A DNA stretch of 5,642 bases, taken from an uncultured Porphyromonas sp. GTDB lineage: Bacteria; Bacteroidota; Bacteroidia; Bacteroidales; Porphyromonadaceae. The stretch is taken from positions 1 to 5,642 of the forward strand of contig CAMXXM010000104.1 in the NCBI GenBank assembly GCA_947253195.1, written 5' to 3'. The position numbers and the translations under genes were made by a program. The notes under the pieces were generated by a model. The model saw nothing but the letters and a program-made list of their open reading frames with translations, made no database searches and had not been told where the DNA came from. Positions 1 to 5,642 of the stretch are shown in pieces; position 1 is the first letter of the stretch, and the number at the start of each line of letters is the position of its first letter.

Positions 1-88
1 GTTTTCTTTTATCGGTATTAGAGTTTTCTTTTATCGGTATTAGAGTTTTCTTTTATCGGTATTAGAGTTTTCTTTTACCGATATTAGA
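1..88. repeat. 22-bp tandem direct repeat array, four copies, open at left edge
   Basis: Four head-to-tail 22-bp units occupy 1-22, 23-44, 45-66 and 67-88 with no spacer between them. Each unit has a T-rich half (GTTTTCTTTT) followed by a half containing the core TATCGGTA. Units 1-3 are identical. Unit 4 differs at two bases (78 T to C, 81 G to A). The similarity stops at 88, where GC-richer unique sequence begins. The window opens on the first base of a unit, so more copies may lie to the left. Every unit carries TAG on the + strand and, because 22 is not a multiple of 3, stops fall in all frames, so the array is not coding. The function is unknown. It lies about 70 bases upstream of a likely promoter, so a protein-binding or expression-tuning role is possible but unproven. 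Confidence 0.95.
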
Positions 89-157
89 CGGACGGCAGAG
101 GAGGGGTGTCCAAGGATCCGTGTGAGAGTAGGAGAGTATGGCCTACGAATAATTTCG

Positions 158-165
158 TACCTTTG
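158..165 (+). promoter_or_regulatory. Putative Bacteroidetes -7 promoter element (TACCTTTG) for the DUF1573 gene
   Basis: TACCTTTG matches the Bacteroidetes primary sigma factor -7 consensus TAnnTTTG exactly. Transcription would then start near 171-173, leaving a leader of about 60 bases before the start codon at 233. The -33 TTTG element is not clear: the best nearby match is TATG at 137-140, with a slightly short spacing of 17 bases. The element lies in the only noncoding stretch upstream of the gene, which supports the call, but a single 8-mer with four fixed-rule positions is modest evidence. Confidence 0.5.
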
Positions 166-232
166 TCCATATACGTAAGGTAACTCCGTATCGGTAATTG
201 CTCACAATCAGATAATAATGGAAAGAAATAAC

Positions 233-646
233 ATGATGAAAAGAAGTACACTTTACCTGCTCTCCCTGCTTGTGCTGAGCCTCTTCGGGGCGACAGCCAT
301 GGCACAGGGGCTGCAGCAAGATGACAGCAAGAAGGCTGCGATCGAGTTTGTCGAGTCGGAGCATGACTTCGGCACCATCAGTGAGAGTGACGGACCGGTC
401 ACCTTCGTCTTTACCCTTAAGAATGTCGGCAATGCGCCCCTCGTACTCACTCGTGTGATCTCGAGCTGTGGCTGCACTACGCCCTCTTTCTCCAAGGATC
501 CGATCGCTCCCGGTAAGGAGGGTAAGGTGACCGTCACCTACGATCCCACGGGACGCGTCTATCCCTTCGTCAAGACGATCTCGGTCTACAGCAATGGCAA
601 GAAGGGGCCATCCGTCCTCACCATCCGGGGCGAGGTGGTCAAGTAA
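233..646 (+). CDS. Secreted DUF1573 domain protein
   Basis: A small exported protein of 137 residues with a Sec signal peptide and one DUF1573 domain (PF07610), a beta-sandwich family common in Bacteroidetes whose molecular role is not established. The N-terminus has a basic start (MMKR), a leucine-rich hydrophobic core and an AMA-Q signal peptidase I site, so cleavage is expected after about residue 24. There is no lipobox cysteine, so it should be soluble in the periplasm or secreted. The mature part shows family hallmarks: HDFGTI near the start of the domain, FTLKNVGNAPL, the SSCGCTTP cysteine pair, APGKEGKVTVTYDP, and a closing ISVYSNG plus LTIRGEV strand. ATG codons also lie at 218 and 236. 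I chose 233 because GGAAAG sits 7 bases upstream and the result is a cleaner signal peptide; the 218 start would add MERNN. It stands alone on this strand, converges on the dehydratase gene, and ends just before a shared terminator. Confidence 0.9.
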   Translation: MMKRSTLYLLSLLVLSLFGATAMAQGLQQDDSKKAAIEFVESEHDFGTISESDGPVTFVFTLKNVGNAPLVLTRVISSCGCTTPSFSKDPIAPGKEGKVTVTYDPTGRVYPFVKTISVYSNGKKGPSVLTIRGEVVK

Positions 647-660
647 CGGTCAGACTATAC

Positions 661-706
661 AAAAAAAAGGGCTGCGTGTCATGGCGACAACGCAGCCCCT
701 TTTCTT
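661..706. terminator. Bidirectional intrinsic terminator between convergent genes
   Basis: GGGCTGCGT (669-677) pairs with ACGCAGCCC (690-698), giving a 9-bp GC-rich stem. It is extended inward by GTC/GAC (678-680 with 686-688, one bulged A at 689) around a 5-base loop. It is extended outward by AAAA/TTTT (665-668 with 700-703, one bulged C at 699). On the + strand the stem is followed by TTTTCTTCT; on the - strand it is followed by eight T residues (complement of 661-668). It lies 15 bases after the DUF1573 stop and 9 bases beyond the dehydratase stop, so it can end transcription from both sides. Confidence 0.93.
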
Positions 707-714
707 CTATCCCA

Positions 715-2673
715 TCACTTGGAGCGGTGGAGCTCCTCGTCGATCTTCTGGAAGGGGGAGTTATTGGAGACAAACTCCGGGATCAGCACCTTGAGCTCGC
801 GAACCGCCTCCTCGGTGTGGAAGTTCCGGGCGGTGTCGATGATATTGGCGACCTGAGCGCTGACGTCATCGTAGTCATTGGGTCGGATGTTGGCGATGCG
901 GATCTTGTCGACCGTGGTGGGCTCGGTATTCTCCGTTGTGGCCAGCACCTCTTCGTAGAGCTTCTCCCCGGGGCGGAGTCCGGAGTAGACGATCTGGATG
1001 TCCTTGTCCGGCTCAAAGCCTGAGAGGCGGATCATCCGGCGCGCGAGGTCGTCGATCTTGTGTGCCTCGCCCATATCGAAGACGAAAATCTGCGGTCTCT
1101 CCGCCATCGTGCTCGCCTGCAGGACGAGGCTGCACGCCTCGGGGATACTCATGAAGAAGCGGACAATATCCTTGTGCGTCACGGTCACAGGCCCCCCGGA
1201 TGCGATCTGCCGGCGGAAGAGTCCGATCACGGAGCCGTTGCTGCCGAGGACGTTGCCGAAGCGGGTGGTGATGAAAATCGTCTTCCCCTCCACGCGACCC
1301 TCCCGGATCGCCTTACCGAGACTCTGGATATACATCTCACAGGCGCGCTTGCAGGCACCCATGACGTTGGTCGGATTGACCGCCTTGTCCGTGGAGATCA
1401 TCACCATCCGCTCAGTTCCATACTTCACGCACATATCGGCAACGTTGCGCGTGCCGGAGAGATTGGCGAGGACGGACTCGCAGGGATGCTCCTCCATCAG
1501 CGGTACGTGCTTGTAGGCAGCGGCATGGAGGACGATGTCCGGACGGTATCGGTCAAAGACGATCTCCACCTTCTCCCTATTACGGACGTCCCCGATCATC
1601 GGCACGAGGTCAAGGTCGGGGTAGTCGTGCTCCAGCTCCAGGCGGATCTCGTGGAGGGGCGACTCTGCCATCTCAAGGAGGATCAGCCGGCGGACGCCAT
1701 AGGAGGCGATCTGGCGGGCGATTTCGCTCCCGATACTGCCGGCAGCGCCGGTCACCATGACGACCTTGCCCTCGTAGAGCCGGCGGACTGCCCCCTTATC
1801 CTGATGGATGGTGTCTCGGAAGAGGAGATCCTCGATCCGGATCTTGCGGACGCTCTCCAGCGCAATCGTGTCACTGCTCGCCTCGGAGACGGCCGGCAGG
1901 AGATAGGTCTCCAGGTGTACCGACTCGCAGTCCTGCACCACTCGCTCCCCCCCTCCGAGGAAGTCCCGTCGGTCGGTGAAGAGGATCCCGTCGAGACTCT
2001 TGGAGCGCTTGAGGAGGTACAGGTCGTTGCGCCCGGTCACGTGATAGATCCGGTGACCGTTGATCTCGTGACCGGCCACCCCGGGGTCGTCAGTCACGAA
2101 GCCCATCATCCGGTAGGTCGAGCTCCCTTCGATGAGGGAGGAGACACCGGACGAGTTGCTCTTCACCCCATAGACCATGACCCGCTTACGGCTGATCTGT
2201 CCATCGGTACTGATGAGGAGACGGCGAGCGAGGAAGACCATCACGCCACGGAGTGCAAGGGCGATAAGGTAGGTGAAGATGACGTAGCTCCCGCAGTAGA
2301 AGAGGATCACCTTGGGCGAGAAGGTGAGGTGAAGGAGCGTGACGTTGATCACAAAGAGGGTGAGGAGGGAGAGAAACGCATTGATGAGCGTGGAGATCAG
2401 GAGATTGAAGCTCACCCTGAGCGTCGTGAAGCGGAAGATCTGCTTATGGACTCCTGTGAGGAAGTCGGCTGCAGCGGCACCGACAGCCACAGCAGCCAAG
2501 CTGGCAGGGACTAAAGTCCGTAACGCAACCTCGGGCATCCCGACAAAGTAGCGTGTGGCGAAGGCGGCAAGGACGGCGCAGAAGAGTGCCGTGATGATGT
2601 CGATCGCAAGCACGATCCATCGATTGAGATAAGATCGCGATAGGGACGAGATAAGACTTCGCTTGCTTGTCAT
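715..2673 (-). CDS. Membrane-bound nucleotide-sugar 4,6-dehydratase (PglF/CapD/WbpM type)
   Basis: A 652-residue inner-membrane enzyme of the extended SDR superfamily that converts a UDP-sugar, in characterised relatives UDP-GlcNAc, to the 4-keto-6-deoxy derivative, a precursor for surface polysaccharide or glycan sugars. About four membrane segments lie at residues 18-40, 50-72, 88-112 and 121-148. A first Rossmann-like (CoA-binding-type) domain follows at about 160-265, and the catalytic domain runs from about 300 to 580. Visible motifs are the NAD(P) loop GAAGSIGSE (309-317), LHAAAYKHVPLMEEHP (382-397), ISTDKAVNPTNVMGACKR (426-443) and LRPGEKLYEE (566-575). The catalytic set is the variant one: TDK at 428-430, and Met438 with Lys442 in place of the usual Tyr-x3-Lys, as in the large WbpM/PglF branch. 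The length is normal for that branch and no key residue is missing. The ATG start follows an AT-rich sequence without a clear Shine-Dalgarno. The gene has its own leader and probably its own promoter. No sugar aminotransferase or glycosyltransferase gene is in view, so the end product cannot be named. Confidence 0.93.
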   Translation of the reverse strand: MTSKRSLISSLSRSYLNRWIVLAIDIITALFCAVLAAFATRYFVGMPEVALRTLVPASLAAVAVGAAAADFLTGVHKQIFRFTTLRVSFNLLISTLINAFLSLLTLFVINVTLLHLTFSPKVILFYCGSYVIFTYLIALALRGVMVFLARRLLISTDGQISRKRVMVYGVKSNSSGVSSLIEGSSTYRMMGFVTDDPGVAGHEINGHRIYHVTGRNDLYLLKRSKSLDGILFTDRRDFLGGGERVVQDCESVHLETYLLPAVSEASSDTIALESVRKIRIEDLLFRDTIHQDKGAVRRLYEGKVVMVTGAAGSIGSEIARQIASYGVRRLILLEMAESPLHEIRLELEHDYPDLDLVPMIGDVRNREKVEIVFDRYRPDIVLHAAAYKHVPLMEEHPCESVLANLSGTRNVADMCVKYGTERMVMISTDKAVNPTNVMGACKRACEMYIQSLGKAIREGRVEGKTIFITTRFGNVLGSNGSVIGLFRRQIASGGPVTVTHKDIVRFFMSIPEACSLVLQASTMAERPQIFVFDMGEAHKIDDLARRMIRLSGFEPDKDIQIVYSGLRPGEKLYEEVLATTENTEPTTVDKIRIANIRPNDYDDVSAQVANIIDTARNFHTEEAVRELKVLIPEFVSNNSPFQKIDEELHRSK

Positions 2674-2766
2674 ATAATATTCACTTCACAGACCTGAGGT
2701 CCGGCTCACAGCCTCATCGACCTTACGATGGCACCCCACGAGAGCAGTTTTACTTTAACAACTCTA
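2674..2766 (-). promoter_or_regulatory. Structured 5' leader of the dehydratase gene
   Basis: If transcription begins just after the TATCTTTG element, the leader is about 85 bases. It contains two adjacent short inverted repeats: GGCT/AGCC with a 3-base loop (2703-2713) and GACC/GGTC with a 3-base centre (2691-2701). The second can be extended by a G-U and a C-G pair, and ends about 17 bases before the start codon. A longer alternative pairing (GAGG with CCTC) spans the two hairpins. These could shape ribosome access or bind a dimeric regulator, but the stems are short. I do not recognise a known riboswitch. Confidence 0.3.
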
Positions 2767-2774
2767 CAAAGATA
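2767..2774 (-). promoter_or_regulatory. Putative -7 promoter element (TATCTTTG) for the dehydratase gene
   Basis: Read on the - strand the sequence is TATCTTTG, an exact match to the Bacteroidetes TAnnTTTG consensus. It sits in the 145-base gap between the biotin ligase stop and the dehydratase start, and places the transcription start near 2760. No good -33 TTTG is present at the expected distance (around 2794-2798 the - strand reads GTTC), so strength cannot be judged. It suggests the dehydratase gene can be transcribed independently of birA. Confidence 0.5.
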
Positions 2775-2818
2775 AGTAAAAAAGGGTCACCGGGAACACC
2801 TATTGCAGGAGTGAACCA

Positions 2819-3622
2819 TCAGATCGTCCACCGCCAGAGTCGGTCGAGGGAGGGCGTGAGGAGCATCGAGACCTCTCGGAAGGCGTAGAGCGACCGGTGC
2901 CCCGAGGGCAGCTCGCGGATCTGGAGCCGACCGTCGGGACTCACCCCCTCGATCATCCCGTAGAAGGTCCCGCCGGAGGGTCGAGCGAAACAGGCCGCCT
3001 CTCCCCGCCCAAAGAGACAGCGGTGATACTCCTCCCGGAGCCGGCTCACCGGTCGGCTCCGCCACGTCTCGAGCGCCTCAAGGATCTCGTAGACCAGTCG
3101 GTCGTGCCAGCTGTCGCCCGAGGGCGATGTCCCTCCGGCGCGACGCCACTCCGCCGCTATCGAGGTGGGCGGCGTCGGATAGCCCTCACCGAAGTGCTCC
3201 TGCAGGACATTGACCCCGATGCCGACGACGCTCGCATCAAGGCGAGAGGAGGAGAAGCTATTCTCGATCAGGATGCCGCAGATCTTTCGCCCGCCGACGA
3301 GGAGGTCATTAGGCCACTTCACCTTCACCTCCACCCCCGGTGGGAGCTGGTGCCGGAGCGCCTCTCTCACGGCGAGAGCGGTGAGGATAGTGAGGTCAAA
3401 GAGCGTCCCCCCCTCCTCCATCAAGTCACTTGGGTGGAGGAGCAGGGTCATCGTGAGGTTTTGCCCCGCCGTCGCGTCCCAGCGATGACCGGGCTGACCG
3501 CGCCCGGCGGTCTGATCGGTGGCGGTGACGACCGTATACTCCTCCAGGTCCGGCTCCTCTGCGAGACGTCGCCGGAGGTAGTTATTGGTGGAGTCGACCT
3601 GAGCCAGGTGGATCTGCCTCAC
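2819..3622 (-). CDS. birA: Biotin--[acetyl-CoA-carboxylase] ligase (monofunctional BirA)
   Basis: A cytoplasmic enzyme of 267 residues that activates biotin as biotinyl-5'-AMP and transfers it to the conserved lysine of biotin-dependent carboxylases. The N-terminus begins directly with the catalytic domain (QVDSTNNYL, residues 8-16) and has no DNA-binding HTH, so this is a group I ligase that should not act as a biotin repressor. Conserved motifs are GRGQPGHRW (40-48, the biotinyl-AMP binding loop), KWPNDL (102-107), GRKICGILIE (111-120, with the lysine expected to contact the adenylate) and GIGVN (134-138). The C-terminal BPL_C SH3-like domain covers about 205-255 (FYGMIEGVSPDGRLQIREL then SLYAFREV). 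The start is GTG at 3622-3620, which shares the four bases GTGA with the stop of the upstream membrane-protein gene. This implies translational coupling and one transcript. The length is typical. Confidence 0.95.
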   Translation of the reverse strand: MRQIHLAQVDSTNNYLRRRLAEEPDLEEYTVVTATDQTAGRGQPGHRWDATAGQNLTMTLLLHPSDLMEEGGTLFDLTILTALAVREALRHQLPPGVEVKVKWPNDLLVGGRKICGILIENSFSSSRLDASVVGIGVNVLQEHFGEGYPTPPTSIAAEWRRAGGTSPSGDSWHDRLVYEILEALETWRSRPVSRLREEYHRCLFGRGEAACFARPSGGTFYGMIEGVSPDGRLQIRELPSGHRSLYAFREVSMLLTPSLDRLWRWTI

Positions 3623-5642
3623 GCCTCTCGCTCCTCATCCCTCCGCCGGTGATGATGGTAGAGGAGACCGCTCACAACGATTACTAATAGCAGTACGCCG
3701 TAGGAGGCGTAGGCGGTCGTCTCGGTGACCTGCAGAGTCTTGGGGTCAAAGGTGAGGACCACCTCATGCTCCCCTGCTGGGACGACGAGACCGCGCAGCA
3801 AGTAGTCGACCCGAAGGATCTTCGCCTCCTCGCCATCAATGCGCGCCTCCCAGCCGTGCGGGTAGTAGATCTCAGAGAGTACCGCAAGGCCGGCATGGGC
3901 ATTGGAGGTCCTGTAGACGAGCCGGTCGGGAGCGTAGTCGGTGAGCGTCACCGTGGACAGGCTGTCACGGAGTGTGCCCGAGGGCAGCCCCTCGGCAAGC
4001 GACCGATTCACCACCGCCACACGATCGAGCGGCAGCTGCCCAAGCGCATCATACTCCTCCTGCGGACTGGAGACCATATGGATGTCGGAGACAAACCACC
4101 CGTCGCCGTACGCCTCGGGGTCGACCACGAGCCGCTGACCGGTGACGCTGTCGGGCACGATGTAGTACTTCGTATTGAGTGCCCGGAGGACATTCCGATC
4201 CAGCTTGGAGAGATAGCCGGTGATCAGGTCTTGATAGCGACCCAGCTTGGCCGCATTATAGCCACCAATGGAGCGGTGGTAGTAGGAGGTGGTGGCGTCA
4301 TTAAAGGTATCGACGGACAGGTTCATCACCCTCGCCTCGGAGGGATCGCTGAGGATCTGCTCGTCCACCGGCGTCCGCTCCTGCACCTTTGCCGCAATGT
4401 CGGTCCGCGGGTGATACATGGAGTCGTTGAGGTACCTCTTGTCCACCGTCCAGAGGTCGACGAGACAGAGCAGTGTCACTAATGCCAGCGTCGGCAGCGG
4501 CTTCACCTTTTTCCTATAGAGAAGGAGCAGGATGCCCATCCCCACGAGGAGGTAGATCAGCGACCGCAGCGCATCAGCCCTGAAGATCGCCGTCCTGACG
4601 CTCCGGAGATCCTCCACCGCATCGATCAGCCGCGGCATCTGCGCGAGGTAGGGAGCGAGTGCCTGCTGCTCCATCTGCGACATGAAGGAGCCACCGATGG
4701 AGGGGAAGAGGTAGGCGAGCAGTGCGACACCGACCGTCAGCACGCTCGCCGTGATCGTCGCCCCCCTGTCGCTCCTCAGCCTGTCCGGCTGCCTCAGGAT
4801 CAATGCCAGCCCCCAGACGGCAAAGAGCGGTATCGTCAGCTCAGGGACGACTAAGATCGATGAGGGGGTGCGGAACTTATTGTAGAGCGGCACATAGTCG
4901 ATGAAGAAATTGGTCAGCCCGGGGAAGTTGTGCCCCCACGAGAGCAGGAGGCAGAGGAGGGAGACCGCCAGCAGCGCCCACTTCATCGGGCCCTTGCCCG
5001 CCACCATGCCGAAGAGCGCCAGCCACAGGACAAAGGCGCCCACGTAGACCGGTCCCGCCGTGAAAGGCTGATCGCCCCAGTAGCGGTTTTGCTGTGCCAC
5101 GAAGGCCCGACTCTCCACCCGCGCCTTACTCAGTGCCGGCTCATCGTAACCGATGGCGCCGCTCGCTCCCCCCTTGGCATCCGGGATCAGCAGCGTCAGC
5201 GTCTCATCCACGCCGTAGCTCCAGGCGGTGATGTAGTCCCGCGAGAGCCCCTTGGAGGAGGCTTCACCATTGCCCTCAGTCGCTATGGCGCTCCCCCCGC
5301 GCATCGTCTCCTGCTGCAGCTCCCAAGTGTGGTAGAGACCCGAGCCATTGAGCCCCAGCCCGACGACGCCCCCCAGCGTCACCGCCAGCAACGCCTTGCC
5401 GAAGTGCTTCCACTCCTTGGCACGACCGGCCTCCACCGCCCAGGCGATGATCATCCCCGCCATGAGGAGGGCGAAGTAGTAGCTCATCTGGTAGTGGTTG
5501 CAGAGGATCTGCAGCCCCGTGAAGAGTGCCATGACGATGAATCCCAAGCGGTAGTATCTTCGGTGAAAGGCGTAGACCAGCCCCGCTATCGTCGGTGGGA
5601 TGAAGGCGAGGGTGGTGAGCTTCCAGATGTGCCCCGCCTGTA
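3619..5642 (-). CDS. YfhO-family polytopic membrane protein, 5' end outside the window
   Basis: The frame is open from the right edge to the TGA at 3621-3619, giving 673 visible residues. The true start lies beyond the window: the in-frame TTG at 5547 is not the start, because 31 further codons upstream (including GHIWKLTTLAFIPPT) continue the family pattern. YfhO proteins of Bacteroidetes are usually around 800 residues or more, so roughly the first 150 are missing. Visible hallmarks are NHYQMSYYF (48-56), ETMRGGS, TAWSYGVDETLTLLIPDAKG, YWGDQPFTAGPVYVG (187-201) and YNKFRTPSS (253-261). About ten membrane segments are visible, then a soluble C-terminal region ending in a beta-rich part (YYPHGWEARIDG, then VPAGEHEVVLTFDP), a last membrane helix near 648-662 and a basic tail. 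In Firmicutes, YfhO is a GT-C-type glycosyltransferase acting on lipid-linked sugars for teichoic acid decoration. The Bacteroidetes substrate is unknown. The gene overlaps birA by 4 bases and is co-oriented with it. Confidence 0.9.
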   Translation of the reverse strand, partial: QAGHIWKLTTLAFIPPTIAGLVYAFHRRYYRLGFIVMALFTGLQILCNHYQMSYYFALLMAGMIIAWAVEAGRAKEWKHFGKALLAVTLGGVVGLGLNGSGLYHTWELQQETMRGGSAIATEGNGEASSKGLSRDYITAWSYGVDETLTLLIPDAKGGASGAIGYDEPALSKARVESRAFVAQQNRYWGDQPFTAGPVYVGAFVLWLALFGMVAGKGPMKWALLAVSLLCLLLSWGHNFPGLTNFFIDYVPLYNKFRTPSSILVVPELTIPLFAVWGLALILRQPDRLRSDRGATITASVLTVGVALLAYLFPSIGGSFMSQMEQQALAPYLAQMPRLIDAVEDLRSVRTAIFRADALRSLIYLLVGMGILLLLYRKKVKPLPTLALVTLLCLVDLWTVDKRYLNDSMYHPRTDIAAKVQERTPVDEQILSDPSEARVMNLSVDTFNDATTSYYHRSIGGYNAAKLGRYQDLITGYLSKLDRNVLRALNTKYYIVPDSVTGQRLVVDPEAYGDGWFVSDIHMVSSPQEEYDALGQLPLDRVAVVNRSLAEGLPSGTLRDSLSTVTLTDYAPDRLVYRTSNAHAGLAVLSEIYYPHGWEARIDGEEAKILRVDYLLRGLVVPAGEHEVVLTFDPKTLQVTETTAYASYGVLLLVIVVSGLLYHHHRRRDEEREA
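3631..3636 (-). promoter_or_regulatory. Ribosome binding site for birA (GAGGAG) inside the upstream gene
   Basis: On the - strand GAGGAG lies 8 bases before the GTG start of birA, within the last codons of the YfhO-family gene. Together with the GTGA stop/start overlap it supports the GTG as the true start rather than a later codon. The surrounding codons encode an Arg/Glu-rich tail (RRRDEEREA), so the match could partly reflect that composition. Confidence 0.45.

Noticed and set aside
1..88. CRISPR array
   Set aside because: The repeats are 22 bp and directly adjacent with no spacers, and no cas gene is in the window.
84..364. Two 73-codon open frames on the - strand across the DUF1573 promoter and start
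   Set aside because: They run through the promoter region and into the repeat edge, overlap a real gene, and show no domain or translation signal.
109..502. A 12-base match, TCCAAGGATCCG, at 109-120 and 491-502
   Set aside because: One copy is inside a conserved part of the DUF1573 coding frame (SKDP) and nothing else around the copies is alike, so it is probably chance.
1060..2514. A 484-codon open frame on the + strand, antisense to the dehydratase gene
   Set aside because: It lies wholly within a gene with strong family motifs. The translation is low in hydrophobic order and rich in Asp, Glu, His and Val runs, typical of a GC-rich antisense shadow.
2776..2818. Intrinsic terminator for birA, suggested by six T residues on the - strand (2778-2783)
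   Set aside because: The preceding sequence (GGTGTTCCCGGTGACC) forms no stem beyond about 3 bp, and the T-run abuts the promoter-like element; read-through into the dehydratase gene remains possible.
2897..3652. A 251-codon open frame on the + strand, antisense to birA
   Set aside because: It is a shadow of the well-supported biotin ligase, with no recognisable domain.
5545..5547. TTG as the start codon of the YfhO-family gene
   Set aside because: The frame stays open to the window edge and the upstream codons match the family pattern (GHIWKLTTLAFIPPT), so the gene is truncated by the window, not started here.

Overview
The window suggests a GC-rich member of the Bacteroidetes, most likely Porphyromonas or a close relative. 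The evidence is a DUF1573 secreted protein, a Bacteroidetes-style YfhO membrane protein carrying an NHYQMSYYF motif, two promoter elements of the TAnnTTTG type, and mostly weak Shine-Dalgarno sequences. The genus is inference from these traits; no rRNA or typing marker is present.

Layout. Bases 1-88 are four direct copies of a 22-bp, T-rich repeat with no spacers; the array probably continues to the left of the window. Bases 89-232 are noncoding and hold a likely promoter for a small + strand gene (233-646) encoding a secreted DUF1573 protein. A bidirectional hairpin terminator (661-706) separates this gene from three genes on the - strand. In their direction of transcription these are: a YfhO-family polytopic membrane protein (enters from the right edge, 5642-3619, start missing), a biotin-protein ligase (3622-2819) that overlaps it by 4 bases, and a membrane-bound PglF/CapD/WbpM-type nucleotide-sugar 4,6-dehydratase (2673-715). 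The last has its own leader and promoter-like element in a 145-base gap.

How the genes relate. YfhO and the dehydratase both fit cell-surface glycan work. YfhO is a GT-C-like membrane protein, and the dehydratase makes 4-keto-6-deoxy sugar nucleotides for surface polysaccharide or glycan. Biotin ligase is a housekeeping enzyme that appears to share a transcript with yfhO. The DUF1573 gene is a separate convergent unit. All coding frames are intact apart from the edge truncation, and I see no transposase, phage gene, CRISPR array or RNA gene.

The least ordinary part is the left end. The 22-bp tandem array has a last copy whose 8-bp core is the exact reverse complement of the core in the other three, and the same 8-mer recurs in the untranslated leader of the DUF1573 gene. 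No convincing new multi-gene system is visible.
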